The notes beneath the pieces were generated by a model. The model saw only the letters and a list, made by a program, of their open reading frames with translations, had not been told where the DNA came from and ran no database searches. From Thereva unica (lineage: Eukaryota; Arthropoda; Insecta; Diptera; Therevidae), in the NCBI GenBank assembly GCA_949987705.1, contig OX465281.1, positions 171,754,516-171,818,515 of the forward strand: a stretch of DNA of 64,000 bases. Reading direction: 5' to 3'. Below are positions 11,951 to 22,688 of the stretch, in pieces. Made by a program: the position numbers and the translations under genes. Positions within the stretch are counted from its first letter, which is position 1. Each line of letters starts with the position of its first letter.

Positions 11951-12384
11951 TATACCTGTGACACATTTACCATCATAATGAAAGTAACCTTCATTATCGC
12001 GGCAAAACCCCATCATGATGAAAGTTCAAAATGAAAGTATTTTACCTTCATTTGGACTGTAATTTCGGTTAAGTGACATCTGTTGCAAAACTGGAAACTA
12101 ATTTTTATAATAAATTTCCCCTCCTTTCTCCTTAAAACTGACAATTTAACAGTCAATTCAAAACAAACAAACAAATCTGAGCCCAAGTATTTCAAAAATA
12201 ACGATGTCTCAGGAAAACTCGAGGAAAAAAAGCAATTCTGGCCAAAAGAATCGGTTAGTATCTTATCTTTTATCACTTGCAAATGACACATGCAAATGAA
12301 AGTAAATGTGTCACCCCATCATTTCCTTAACCATCATAATGAAAGTTACCATCATAATGAAAGTATAGTGTGTCACAGGTATAA
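11951..12384. mobile_element. 434-bp MITE, TIR TATACCTGTGACACA, with internal short repeats
   Basis: The ends TATACCTGTGACACA (11951) and TGTGTCACAGGTATA (12370-12384) are exact inverted repeats. TA or TATA at both edges fits a Tc1/mariner-like TA target. Subterminal repeats of CATCATAATGAAAGT occur near 11970, 12012 (variant), 12331 and 12347. No transposase frame. Confidence 0.7.
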
Positions 12385-14177
12385 ATCTTTAAAAATTAAA
12401 AATTTTCCAATCATTTTACAATTCTTAATTTTTTATATCATCTAAACTCCCAAAAAATCTTATTAGCAATTTTAATATTTTAATTGTTTTTTATATTTTT
12501 AGTGCGCCAGCCTAATCGTTCGTTTACGAAAAAAAGTTAGTTAAAAACAATATAAGACCCATTTCATTTTATTATCACAATCGCAGGTAGAAAAATATTC
12601 TTTTCCTTTCCAAAGATTCTATTTCAGTTCATTACTATACTACCACACCAAAAAGTTATTGCGCACACACATCCTGCTTAGCAGTGAAAAACTTGAAGAG
12701 AGAGTCATGATGAGTTTCGCTCTCAAAGAAAACAAAAAGCTCGGATGGGTTACGACTTGTGACCCATTTTGGACGTCGTAACCCATTGTTCCTGTTGTTC
12801 CCTCTGTATGTTAAGTACTCTGTGGTATCACACTGACAAACGCTATATATAATTAATCTTGAAAAGTTTTTGTTAAAGGCTTATGTAGGTTATAAGTTGT
12901 GAGACTGCGTAATCTAAAACTTAACAAAGTATTTAACAAACACTACAATATAATCATCATAGCTTAAAAAAAAGGAAATCAAATGTAAACAATAAAATTC
13001 TTTGATTCTTCACACACGTCATGGTATATTTCTTTATTCAATATAAACAATAGTTTTTGAGCTGCAAATAAAAACTATATGCCATAATTTCGTTATCATC
13101 GGTTTTTGTTCTGGAAGCAAATTTAGAGACGTATTCATGTCAAAAACTTGTTTCATATGAAACAAAATCCCCGAAGGAAATTAAAAAAAATTATTATGAC
13201 GAAAAAAAAAAGCACCGCGAGCCGAAGGATCGAACTCGCAGCCCCACGGACGAGGGAGTTTCCCTAGCCCTTTATAGTCCATGGAAATGGTACTTTAACA
13301 TTGCAAAAATGCAGGACAAGGTTTTATTTTTGGGATGTGTAGGGGGGGTCAGGGTGAGCTTAAGTTTGAGGATTTTCGGGATTCTAACCCCCCCCCCCCA
13401 TTTGGCCGCCATCATGGAAAACGTATGCAAATGGGTTTTCCACTATATATCCGAAACGGCACATCTTACCGGAAATTTGCAAGGACACTTTTTGTTTAGA
13501 ATTAAATAATCTAAAATTTATTACTTAGAAATTTTGTGGTAAAATGAATAATTAAGAAGTTATAAGCCTTAGAACACAAAAATTAGTCACAATATTTTCT
13601 TTAAAGGCTCTTTTTTGTTGTTTAAATATACTTCTGGTTGAAATTTCCAGACCATTTTCTCAGTTTTTGGTCTTTCGACCAAGAGCTACATTTTGAGATA
13701 TTTCCCAAGTCTGCATCTGCAGTACTTTCAGAGATGAAAGTAGGCTTCAGACGGACAGACGGACAGAGCCTCTGTATAAGCTTTTTTTTTTTTTTTTAAA
13801 AAGCTAAAATATGTACTCAAAATATCAGTTTGGTTCCTTTCTAATTTCTCGAAAAAGTCCAAATAATTATTGCTATACTAAAAATTTGACCGCAATAAAA
13901 ATTAAAGGATTTCTTACTGAAGAAGGCGTGTAATATGTAGTTGGGAATACCTTTACAGATCTGAGTAGCTTTTTCGAAACACCAGTTGATTCTAAAATAA
14001 CTTTGGGTATTAGCAAAGCTAAAAGACTAAATGAAGCTGAACAGAAATTTCCTGTGAACAATATATATTGCAAAATTTTTTGTATTACGTACGAAGATTA
14101 CTTAGTTTTCATCCCAATACGCCATAATTGCGAAATTTAAATTGATACCTACATATATCAATAATTTTATAATTTAG
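12385..14177. other. Mostly non-coding stretch upstream of the DUF4806-type gene
   Basis: Contains a tRNA-like segment (separate entry), a C-run at 13388-13399 and a T-run at 13781-13795. At 13959-14140 the plus strand is open for about 60 codons after an AG and ends in a stop. This could be an upstream exon of the gene at 14178 or chance; no motif supports either. Confidence 0.3.
13213..13262 (-). ncRNA. tRNA-like / SINE head with B-box-like sequence (tentative)
   Basis: On the minus strand the sequence GCGAGTTCGATCCTTCGGC carries a B-box-like GTTCGATCC and is followed by a T-run at 13200-13211 that could act as a Pol III terminator. A full cloverleaf could not be drawn, so this is more likely a SINE head or decayed tRNA than a working tRNA gene. 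Confidence 0.25.
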
Positions 14178-14919
14178 ATGTACAAAAAATTAACATTTTC
14201 GGCTGCACCCTATACAGCAACACCAACTTATCGCTTCAATGCAACACTTGGGCAAAGTTCTTCATCCAAAGAAAACATTGGTAAGAGCATATAGTGTAGT
14301 TTTAACTTAATTTTTATTCGAAAATTAATTTTAATTCTTAGTTATGAATGACGAAGACAAATGGACAAAATTAACACGAGTTGAAGAAAAACTCAACACT
14401 GTTTGCCTAGAAATATCGGCAATGAAAGAGATTTTGTGTCAGCAAAGCGTTATGCTAACACAAATTTCCAAAATCATCTGTCCAATCAAAAAAGATCTGG
14501 GGCTATTTCCCATCAAATCCATGGTAGAGATAGAGGGGCTGGACGAAAAAATAAAAGATATACCCGATGAAGACATTGTAAGTTGTAAATATTCTATCAT
14601 ACTTTTATTATTTTAATGCTTAATTCTTGTTTAATCCAATACAGATTTTATATATAAAAGAATTTTTGGGGAAACACCCAATTGAAAAAACTCTTGCCAA
14701 CATATTTTCGGAAAAAATAATTTTAAGGATTAATTGGGATGGCTCTAAAAATAAAATCGGAATTAAAACGTACAAATTATTTCATACACACTTTTTTGGT
14801 AAAATGTATTACTAACCATACATAAAACCCATTAATACATATTTCGCTTTGCAGAAGCTGCTAAAAGTGTTGACTTCGGATATAAACAGTATGAGAAGTC
14901 GATGACGAAGACCATGTAG
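14178..14919 (+). CDS. DUF4806-type protein, four exons
   Basis: Exons 14178-14280, 14342-14577, 14645-14798 and 14855-14919 join in one frame across three GT..AG introns (61, 67 and 56 bp) and end at TAG 14917. The product is about 185 residues. After a Ser/Thr-rich start it has a short amphipathic segment (EEKLNTVCLEISAMKEILCQ), then a region with the layout of DUF4806: LFPIKSMVEIEGLDEKI, IILYIKEFLGKHPIEKTL, IILRINWDGSK, then a Lys-rich YKLFHTHFF helix. DUF4806 is found in multi-copy insect proteins of unknown function. An AG lies just before the ATG, so earlier exons may exist. The phase-perfect junctions argue that splicing is real. Function unknown. Confidence 0.7.
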
Positions 14920-15757
14920 AAGAAGAAGGTGTGAGAAAGAAACCTCCGTTGGACGAAGTTGGGGGACCGTGCGATCATACTACCACGACTGGTCAGCGGG
15001 TGCCGCTGAAAGCCAGGAAGGCGGTCGACAGACAGTCTACAAACGACAATCTTATAAGACGAACACAAATGCCACCAGGCGAACCTAACAATCTGCCCAG
15101 ATGAACAACAGCCACCTGCAGCTAGATCCCACCGAAAACACACTTCAATTAAACCTTTGGCACCAGACTTTTCGCAAGGTCAGGCGGTAAAACGCCTGTT
15201 AACCCAGACGGTGAAAGCCCGGTGCTAAGGTGTCCGTCCGACCAAACTAATTAATAGACAAAGGGAAAAGATGTGGAACCGCTGTCAGTTCAGGCCCGCA
15301 CAGTGCCAGGCGATATGACGCCTGTAAGCCAGATTCCGGGCCAGCCTGACAGGGAGTGATTGCATGCGGAGGCTACCGCAAAAAGATTAGAAAAGGTAAA
15401 ATTATCGAAAGAGAAGAAAGACAGGAGAGCGGAAAAGAAGAAGTGACAAGGGCTAAGGCATCGCGGTAAATACCTTCGCCCGCTTAGGCCTACTCAAGCT
15501 CAGGGTGAGGAGAAAAACGAGAAAAGAAAAAAAAGGTTGAGGCGACTGGGCCCCGGAGAGAACTGGTCTGGCAGCCTCAGTATGAATTTCAACATTGAAA
15601 CTTGGTCCCAGACGACCAAGTGTGACAAGGTGGTGTACCATCCGCTAGGGAAGCTACCTAAGCGGACCTCGGCGGGTACCCTATTGTTAACCGGTTAAGC
15701 CGGCGAGATGCCTTATTAGGGCTACTCGGATATGCTTACTTCGATGACAGGTATTGG
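14920..15757. other. GC-richer unassigned stretch with hairpin-like repeated motifs
   Basis: Base composition is richer in G and C than its neighbours. Two related motifs are seen: CAGGCGGTAAAACGCCTGTT at about 15183 and CAGGCGATATGACGCCTGTA at about 15309. Each has self-complementary AGGCG..CGCCT arms and is followed by an accessory GCCCGG/CCGGGCC stretch. No convincing protein is encoded. It adjoins the 3' end of the Gypsy element and may be its untranslated tail. Confidence 0.35.
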
Positions 15758-16132
15758 TCATCGACGAATGTCTTTCGCATGATATATACCTAAGGACCGT
15801 CCTGTAAAATCTTCTAATTCATAACGGCTGTGACCAACTTTTCTTTTCACTCGAGCCTTTAGGAATTTGGCTGCCACCTTCGCGTTAAACCCATCCGCCT
15901 TATTACTCACTGGGAAGGTTCTCCTAAACACTATCTGTCCTGGGTCGAAGCTAACCGCTCGACATCGTAGGTCATAGGACTTTTGGTGACGCAGGTGTGC
16001 TTCTGCCTGCTTCCGTTCGACTCGTTCGCGCAGTAATTGCTGCCTGTCAGCCAAGGGAAGTACAGAAATATTCCCATCCTGCAGGGCCCCTAGTTTGGTT
16101 AACAACGGATATGTTGTTCCGTGAAGGATCAT
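15758..16132 (-). pseudogene. Gypsy integrase C-terminal part
   Basis: A 124-residue minus-strand frame with an RQQLLRERVERKQAEAHLRH segment, then a chromatin-facing integrase C-terminus ending GIYHAKDIRR. It continues the integrase core at 16231-16905 after an in-frame TGA and one frameshift between them, so the polyprotein is broken. Confidence 0.75.
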
Positions 16133-16230
16133 AGATATCCGAATAAGACTTGGTACGGAGACATTCCTATGGATTCATGGTGGGAACTGCGGAGTGCACA
16201 TTCTATGGCTGATAGGTGGTTTGCCCACTC

Positions 16231-16905
16231 TCAATGGTCCTCGGACAGATAGGCTCTAATTGCGGTTAATACGGAGCGATTGACACGTTCAGAGGCGTTC
16301 GGGTGAGGGGAATATATAGGTGTTCGTAGATGTTTAACCCCGTAATCATTCATCAGTTTTTCAAACTCTTTAGAAGTGAAGTGTCGCCCGTTATCGGTGA
16401 ATATAACTTCGGACACTCCAAACGCGTGAAAAATACGGTGTTCCAAGAATTCAGTGGCCGCCTTCGACGTTTCTGAGGAAACGGGATGCAGGAAGGGGTA
16501 TTTGCTGAAGGCATCTAGTACCACTAATACGGCGGTGTGTCCCTTCTTAGATCTGGGGTAAGGGCCTAAGTAATCAACATATAGGAAATGAAAGGGTCGG
16601 TGCATTTTAATGGCCTTACCCATCGGCGGTCGTAGGTAGGTATTGGGAGCCTTGGACTCCTTGCAGACATCACACTGTGTGATATATTTCCGGACTTGAC
16701 TGGCCATGGACGGCCAATAATACTTTTCTCGAAGACGATGTAACGTTTTACCAATACCGCCATGGGAAGCTTGGGGTGGCGCATGAGCGGACTCGACTAG
16801 GGGAGCAGTGAGTTCCTCAGGGATCCACAATTTCCATGTTAGGTCATCCGTTACGGGGTCGCCGGTACGTGGGGCCGAAAGGAGGAACACATATCCATCT
16901 GACAC
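16231..16905 (-). pseudogene. Gypsy integrase: zinc finger and catalytic core
   Basis: The 224-residue frame holds the HHCC finger (HAPPQASHGGIGKT then CDVCKES) and the catalytic core with YVDYLGPYPRS (first Asp), FTDNGRHFTS (second Asp) and NASERVNRSV (Glu), giving the D,D-35-E set. It joins cDNA to host DNA. It stops at TGA after SEDH, where the same frame then continues with EWANHLSAIECALR, so the stop is a point mutation. Confidence 0.85.
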
Positions 16906-17032
16906 CTGGAGATCAGGAAACTGGCCAGCCTGCTCGTTGATTTGATCCGCGAGACGCTGGTAGTCATTTCATTTTCATTTCATTTTACTTTATTGTGATA
17001 CTGTACATCAAGAATACAATAATCTTATGACG

Positions 17033-17302
17033 CTAAACGCGTATGTACTTAAAAATAGATAAAGGGAGATAGTATGTCCGTCGATCTGAAGGCGGCAGAC
17101 AAAAGGACAAATCGTCCACGCAGTCGACGCGCGATAGGGCGTCAGGCACCACGTTCTGGCTACCCTTACGGTGCTCTATTGAAAATTGGAATCCCTGGAG
17201 TTTTAAACTCCATCGAGCCAGTCGGCCGCTTAAGTCAGCCTGACTCATAAGCCACTTCAAGCTAGCATGGTCCGTAATAATGGTGAAGGTGTGGCCTTCC
17301 AC
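17033..17302 (-). pseudogene. Gypsy RNase H C-terminal half
   Basis: FTIITDHASLKWLM and the HRKGSQNVVPDALSRVD block mark the end of a Gypsy RNase H domain, which removes RNA from the RNA/DNA hybrid. It is separated from the RT frame by a frameshift and runs into an unrelated inserted sequence after the DALSRVD block. Confidence 0.8.
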
Positions 17303-17325
17303 GTATGCTTTGAATTTCTTTACAC

Positions 17326-18897
17326 TTAAGACCGCTGCGTAGACTCCAGTTCTGTTATAGAATAATTGCGCTGAGCACTATTGAGTTTTTTGGAAAAATA
17401 CGCGATGGGGTGTTCGTCATCGCCATGCTTCTGGAACAGGACGCTTCCAACCCCTGTCTTGCTTGCGTCACACTGAATAAATAAAGGACGGGTGAAGTCC
17501 GGGGTGACCAGCAAAGGAGCTGACATCATCAATTTCTTCAATTCCGTGAAGGCCTGGTGGGCCTCATCGGTCCAAGTAAATTTGGTAGTTTTCAGGCAGT
17601 CCGTGATGGGAGAGGCGATGCTTGCATAGTTGCCTATGAAGCGCCTATACCATCCCGTAATGCCCAAAAAGCGCCTCACCTGCTTGGTCGACCTTGGTGT
17701 TGGGAAATCTCTGATGGCAGCCACCTTGTCCGGGTCTGTTTTAAGTGACCCGTCACCAATAATGAAACCTAAATACTTCACCTCCTTTACGCAGAACCGG
17801 CTTTTGGCCAGGTTCACGGTTAAGCCAGCAAGGCAGAGGCAGGAGGCGACTCGTTCCAACAACCTGACGTGTGTATCAAAATCTGGGGATACTATCAATA
17901 AATCATCTAAATAGACAAACACATTCTTCCTCAACGAACCCGGTATGGCCTTGTCCATCAGGCGGCATATGCGCTGTGGCGCGTTGCACAGTCCGAACGG
18001 CATCACCGGGAACTGATACAACGGCCTACCTGGGACAGTGAAAGCTGTCTTTTCTCTAGATTTTTCATCTAAAGGAATCTGCCAGAAGGCATCCTTTAGA
18101 TCTATTGCGGAGATGTACTTAGTGTCCTGTAAACGTCCCAAAAGACCGTCGATGTGTGGTAATGGATAGGCGTCCTTCACCGTAACTGCATTCACCTTGC
18201 GGGAGTCCAGGCAAAGCCGTACTTTGCCAGGCTTTCGGACCAGGACTACGGGTGAGTTCCACGGACTGTTGCTCTCTTCAATCACACCAAGACTCAGCAT
18301 GCGATCGACCTCCTCATACATGAGGGTCTGGATGGCAGGAGAGACTGGGTAGTGCCTCTGCTTAATGGGCACCGCCTCGCCAGTGTCGATAACATGCTGT
18401 TCCAAGTGTGTCTTGCCGAGGCCACAGGTGTCAAACGATGGGAACCGCGCCTTGGCCTGATTCAATCGCACCTGCTGGGCTTCCGCAAGGCGATGGCAGT
18501 TTGGATCTTGCGTGGGGCCTAGCTGTATTTCGCCAATAAGATGTGGGGCCAGGTTAAAGGCCTTCCAAAAGTCTATTCCGAGATATAACCGCTGTAACAG
18601 GTTAGGGACTATGTATATATTCAAAGACGAAGTGCGAGCCCCGTAGGTCACAGGGACCGTGATGTAGCCTAATATCCCTTTAGGGGTACCGTCGGCCATT
18701 TGAACCGAGATATGCAAGCGGCGTAGCTGTGCCTCTGGGTGATTCTGGAGAAACAACTCTGCCCCTCTTCCCAGGCAACTCATGCTTGCCCCGCTATCCA
18801 ACAATCCGGTTATACTTTCGCCTAAAATTTGAACATTCATAAACGGCCGCTCATCAGCGACGTCATTAATTATAGCTGAAATAGCCCTGTTAGCCAT
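17326..18897 (-). pseudogene. Gypsy protease-reverse transcriptase-RNase H N-terminal part
   Basis: A 523-residue frame. Protease is at about residues 20-45 (GLLDSGASMSCLG; DSG form of the active site). RT spans about residues 165-390 with LVRKPGKVRLCLDSRKVN, MPFGLCNAPQ and the active site FVYLDDLLIV. RNase H starts with FIQCDASKTGVGSVLFQ and ends early at ITELESTQRS, where the frame shifts. Gag is missing upstream. Confidence 0.85.
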
Positions 18898-18989
18898 TTG
18901 TTGTTTTTCAATAACCCTTAGACGTATGCGTGGGACCTTGACTGGTCGATGAACGTCGTTGTTTTCTCTGAAGATTCGTTTACGGACCT

Positions 18990-20035
18990 TATGGTAATTG
19001 GCCCATTAATATTACAATGTACCAAGAAACAACGGAAGTTTTGTGGAACAGTTTACGATCACCATTAACCAAACACACCCTAACAGGGCCAATATTGAAC
19101 ACAGTTCTTCACAACTATAGAGCACTAAAATAAAAAATCAACAACATTCTACCCCATTCACATAATAAAAAAAACGAGAACTGATCAACGGTGCAGGAAA
19201 TCATAACCAATCACATTATAAGCCAACAACTTCAAATTAAATATTTCATAGATAATATAACAAGCAACTTAGATAACAGAGTCGATCTAATTGAAGACTA
19301 AATGACTTACATATGCAGTATCTTTATCAAATCAACTATGACATTACCTTACTCAGAAACCACATCGACGACATAGAACAGACTATATTACCTAGTAGAT
19401 TAGGAATCTTTTCCAAAAATATATTGACAGCCGACGAATTTGCAATGATATCCGATATGGACGTTTTGCCAAACATCAAAATTAATATAGCCACTTTCGG
19501 AAAAGAAATTATTATTATAATAATGATACACATGTTTGATACACAATATATGAATAAAATTGAAAAATTCATTAATTATCCAATAAAAACCATAATAATT
19601 TTTTTACTTATTGTTGTAACAATATATACTTTTAAATTTTGTTGTAAGAAAAAGACCACCAATAAGATAACTACGTCGGAGCCTCCGTCAAACGGTGGGG
19701 GAGTTATAGAATCAGCTGAAACAAGCCCTAGTCATAACATATTTTAAAGAAAATTCTTATTAACGGGCGCAACATATAATATTTTTATATCTTCCAAGAA
19801 AACCCCTTTTAATCTTATCATTGCACTTCATTTTGCTCGCGTTAACAATTTCAACTTACACTTGCATCTCCATTGTCGCGACATATTAAGTTACACTTTT
19901 TAAATACTTGGAAGTGATCTCTTCGGAGGTCTTCCCGGCACGTTGCAACGTAACTGTAAAATGTTTGCGCCCTAAGTAATTATTTATTATTTTGAGTCTC
20001 AGTCTACTTTTCGTGTTCAAGGGTTACGTACGTAG
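18990..20035 (+). mobile_element. Errantivirus remnant: env end plus probable 3' LTR
   Basis: Plus-strand remains resemble the env of the errantivirus at 36.8-44.7 kb, including a fusion-peptide-like RELINGAGN near 19170. Env coding ends at 19747. A purine-rich tract (AACGGTGGGGGAG) ends at 19703, and the LTR probably starts AGTTAT at 19702, the same AGTTA start as the intact copy. The right LTR edge is uncertain; 20035 is an estimate. Two stops and frame changes precede 19313, so it is dead. Confidence 0.6.
19313..19747 (+). pseudogene. Errantivirus env C-terminal fragment with membrane anchor
   Basis: The 144-residue frame has an Ile/Asn-rich region with LPSRLGIFSKNILTADEF, corresponding to a similar block in the intact env, then a hydrophobic membrane segment (TIIIFLLIVVTIYTF) followed by a CCKKK cytoplasmic stop-transfer. 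About 170 residues expected between these two blocks are missing, so it carries an internal deletion. The last residues are encoded inside the probable LTR. Confidence 0.65.
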
Positions 20036-20233
20036 TTATCTTTACAGTTATATTAATAAAAATTAAAGTTATATTAATAAAAATTAATAAGTTTTAGAAG
20101 GAAGTGTTTTAATTTTTCTAATAAATCCCTTCCGTGTGAACATCGATACTTTGAATGTTAATCAGCAAAAAATTCACACCTCCGACTACAATCAAGAAAG
20201 GTGTATTAGAAGGACTTTAGCAATGACGGTTTT

Positions 20234-20398
20234 TGGATCCAACGATTTCAAAATTAAATAAATATCTACTATTTTCTTTTAGTTAAAATTGTATGGAACA
20301 TCTAATTGAAACAAAAATCTTTTATCGACTGACAATTAGTTAAATTAAAAAGCAATGCTAATGTAACAACAAAACTACAAATCGAGAATACACTGTCA
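20234..20398 (-). repeat. Copia 3' LTR
   Basis: A 165-bp direct repeat of 21403-21567 lying just downstream of the Copia stop codon on the minus strand, after a purine-rich tract. Confidence 0.7.
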
Positions 20399-20408
20399 AT
20401 ACTCCTCC

Positions 20409-21362
20409 TTATTCCGATTTCATCACACCGCATTCTTTTCTTAAGATTTTGATACGAGTCGCTGACAAAGGCTTCGTTAACAAATCTGCCAGCATTTCTT
20501 CAGTTGGACAATAAACACATTTGGCCACCTGTTTGTAGTCTTTAACGAAATAATATCGCACATCGATATGCTTTAATCGGCCCGAGAATTTCTCCTCTTC
20601 AATTAGCCTCAAGCAACTTTGGTTGTCCTCGAACAATGTAGTTGGTTTGTCCATTTTTTGATTGAAATCCATCAATATTCGACGGATCCATAATACTTCC
20701 TTGCATGCCTCAGATAAAGCGATAAATTCAGCCTCTGTTGATGATAAAGAAACGCATGTTTGTTTCTTGCAACTCCAGCTGATCACACCACCAAATAGCT
20801 TGAAAACGTATCCACTATTTGATTTTCGATCTAACCTGTTTTCGGCCCAATTTGCATCCGCATATCCGATAAGATCAGTTTTGTTTTCAACACCGCCAAG
20901 CAACAATGAAAAATCTGCAGTGCCCTTTAAATATTTGAGTATGCGCTTCAGCTCATTCCAGTCCTCTTGCGTTGGTTTAGAAATCTTTTGTGCCAAAATT
21001 GATACACTTGCTGATATATCTGGTCTAGTATTCACAGAAATATATAACAAGCACCCAATTAACTGTCGATAATTTTCGTTGTTGGTTAAATTTTCTGATT
21101 CTTCACCTTTTTCATATGAAACGCTAATTGGCACATCAGATGGTTTTGAATCTGCTAAACCAAAATCACCCAGTATCTTACTGATGTACGCTGTTTGATT
21201 TAATGCGGAACCACCTTGAGAATTTCTTTTGATCTGTAGTCCAAGATAATTTCGAATTTCACCCAGATTCTTGATCTTGAATTTTGCACCCAGGATTCGT
21301 ACACATTCCACTGAAAGCTCATTGTGTTTGCCAGCAACGATCAAATCATCAACGTAAATCAA
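20409..21362 (-). CDS. Copia RT C-terminal part and RNase H (open, truncated)
   Basis: A 317-residue frame begins within the RT active site (YVDDLIVAGK), continues through the RT connection (IRNYLGLQI, SVSILAQKISKPT, LKRILKYLKGTADF) and ends with the Copia RNase H (YADANWAENRLDRKSNSGY, then SLSSTEAEFIALSEACKEV). The reading frame stays open back to the LTR edge without an ATG, so it is unlikely to be translated alone. The lack of stops suggests a recent deletion. Confidence 0.8.
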   Translation of the reverse strand: MIYVDDLIVAGKHNELSVECVRILGAKFKIKNLGEIRNYLGLQIKRNSQGGSALNQTAYISKILGDFGLADSKPSDVPISVSYEKGEESENLTNNENYRQLIGCLLYISVNTRPDISASVSILAQKISKPTQEDWNELKRILKYLKGTADFSLLLGGVENKTDLIGYADANWAENRLDRKSNSGYVFKLFGGVISWSCKKQTCVSLSSTEAEFIALSEACKEVLWIRRILMDFNQKMDKPTTLFEDNQSCLRLIEEEKFSGRLKHIDVRYYFVKDYKQVAKCVYCPTEEMLADLLTKPLSATRIKILRKECGVMKSE

Positions 21363-21402
21363 AACATAGCAAAATTTACTTCCTATTCCTTCCTTCCTAA
21401 TT

Positions 21403-21567
21403 TGGATCCAACGATTTCAAAATTAAATAAATATCTACTATTTTCTTTTAGTTAAAATTGTATTGAACATCTAATTGAAACAAAAATCTTTTATCGACTG
21501 ACAATTAGTTAAATTAAAAAGCAATACCAATGTAACAACAAAACTACAAATCGAGAATACACTGTCA
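21403..21567 (-). repeat. Copia 5' LTR
   Basis: The partner of 20234-20398. The RT coding sequence starts immediately after it on the minus strand, with no primer-binding site between. Confidence 0.7.
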
Positions 21568-21589
21568 ATAAGGTGCTGATGAAAAACCT

Positions 21590-21919
21590 GGGGCCGTATT
21601 TGGTTTCTCGAGTCGATGGATCGACTCGACAAAAAAGCTTCTCGATTTTCTTTAAGTTTCATATTTGGTTTCACGACCAAATCGACAGCTAAGCGCAGCC
21701 ATACAAAATCATCAAATTGAGTGGTATTACTTCAAGGCAGCAAACCACGTATATTTAATTAAAGTAGAAATTGTTAAAAGTTTATTGTATGCATAAATTG
21801 AGCTTTTTAATAATCGTCAAACGTCTTTATCGACACGTAAAGAGACGATATCGTGTCGCCAAATGCCAATTTTTATTTATCGACAGACGACGATGTCGAC
21901 TCGAGAAACCAAATACGTC
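21590..21919. mobile_element. 330-bp MITE, TIR GGGGCCGTATTTGGTTTCTC
   Basis: The left end GGGGCCGTATTTGGTTTCTC (21590) is repeated inverted at 21893-21919 with one mismatch (GGGGACG); the TIR is about 27 bp and ends CGAGTCGA. It is rich in TCGAC/GTCGA motifs. Target duplication not clear. It sits just 5' of the plus-strand LINE ORF1 copy. Confidence 0.7.
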
Positions 21920-22429
21920 CCCTGCATCGAGGGTAAAAATGATCGAACCTGATAAAAAAAGCTCTAGAGTGACAAGAAGTGTTTCAGCAGCACTCAGAAA
22001 GAAAAGCGAAATATCGAAGGATTGCTCAATCATTTTCCGGCACGTAACAACGATTTCAGCAGATTCTGCGGATTTTGAGTTAATCCGAAAAACAAAGAGT
22101 TTGACCAATACCATCTCCGTGCTAATAACTGAAGTCCCGACAGGTTATAATGAAAAAAATTGAGCCCGTTATTAGTTATAGTGCAAAAACCAACCTCTTT
22201 GCAACGGATGTCAAAAATCTGAACTCACTATCCTTGGGAAAAAGTCGGATGGCCTCCACAACTGCCATCGTTTCAGATTTAAAATCTTCAAATAATAAGT
22301 GTATAGTTATTTTTGACTCCACAGAGAACGCTAATAAATTTGTCAAAAACTTCCCCTTGGATTCGATGTATAGAGAATATATAGTCCTAAGTGCTGGCTA
22401 CCCAAGTTATAGTTCATGGCGTTGATGTA

Positions 22430-22685
22430 TATATGTGCCCATAATTATGAAAGTGGTCTAAGTCATATATTTCTTGTTTGAAGATATTTAATGAATTGCA
22501 TTTGACACACTGAATGAATTCCATATAATGTTGAAATTACAACCACTATCTAATGGTTCATTTTTGACAATTTCGTAAAAATTACATTGAATACATTTAG
22601 TTTAAACTAATGTGGTATGAAATAACTGATAAACTCATTTTTTTTAAATTTTGACTTAGACCACTTTCATAATTATGGGCACATA
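22430..22685. mobile_element. MITE 1, TA target, nested in MITE 2
   Basis: The ends TATGTGCCCATAATTATGAA and its inverse (to 22685) make a TIR of about 36 bp. TA flanks both sides (22428-22429 and 22686-22687), as for Tc1/mariner-like elements. It sits exactly in the left target duplication of MITE 2, so it came later. Confidence 0.8.
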
Positions 22686-22688
22686 TAA

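Larger units (their letters stand above)
15758..18990 (-). mobile_element. Degenerate Gypsy-type LTR retrotransposon, pol only
   Basis: Four minus-strand frames together give protease, RT, RNase H, integrase zinc finger, integrase core and C-terminus in Gypsy order. They are broken by a frameshift near 17310-17326, a short insertion near 16965-17060, a premature TGA at 16230-16232 and a second shift before 16132. No gag or LTR was found. The 5' side abuts an errantivirus remnant at about 18990. The short insertion ends in an ATGAA-rich repeat on the minus strand, like a small retroposed tail. Confidence 0.8.
20234..21567 (-). mobile_element. Internally deleted Copia element with two 165-bp LTRs
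   Basis: Direct repeats at 20234-20398 and 21403-21567 differ at only about three positions, start TG (TGACAGTGTATTCTCG) and end CA (GGATCCA) on the minus strand, and enclose the end of a Copia pol. A polypurine tract (AAGGAGGAG) precedes the 3' LTR. The primer-binding site, gag, protease, integrase and most of RT are gone: the 5' LTR runs straight into RT coding sequence. No matching target duplication was seen (gtttt versus ataag). Confidence 0.75.

Noticed and set aside
13213..13262. Functional tRNA gene
   Set aside because: Only the B-box half looks tRNA-like; acceptor and D arms could not be paired, so it is listed only as a tentative SINE-like feature.
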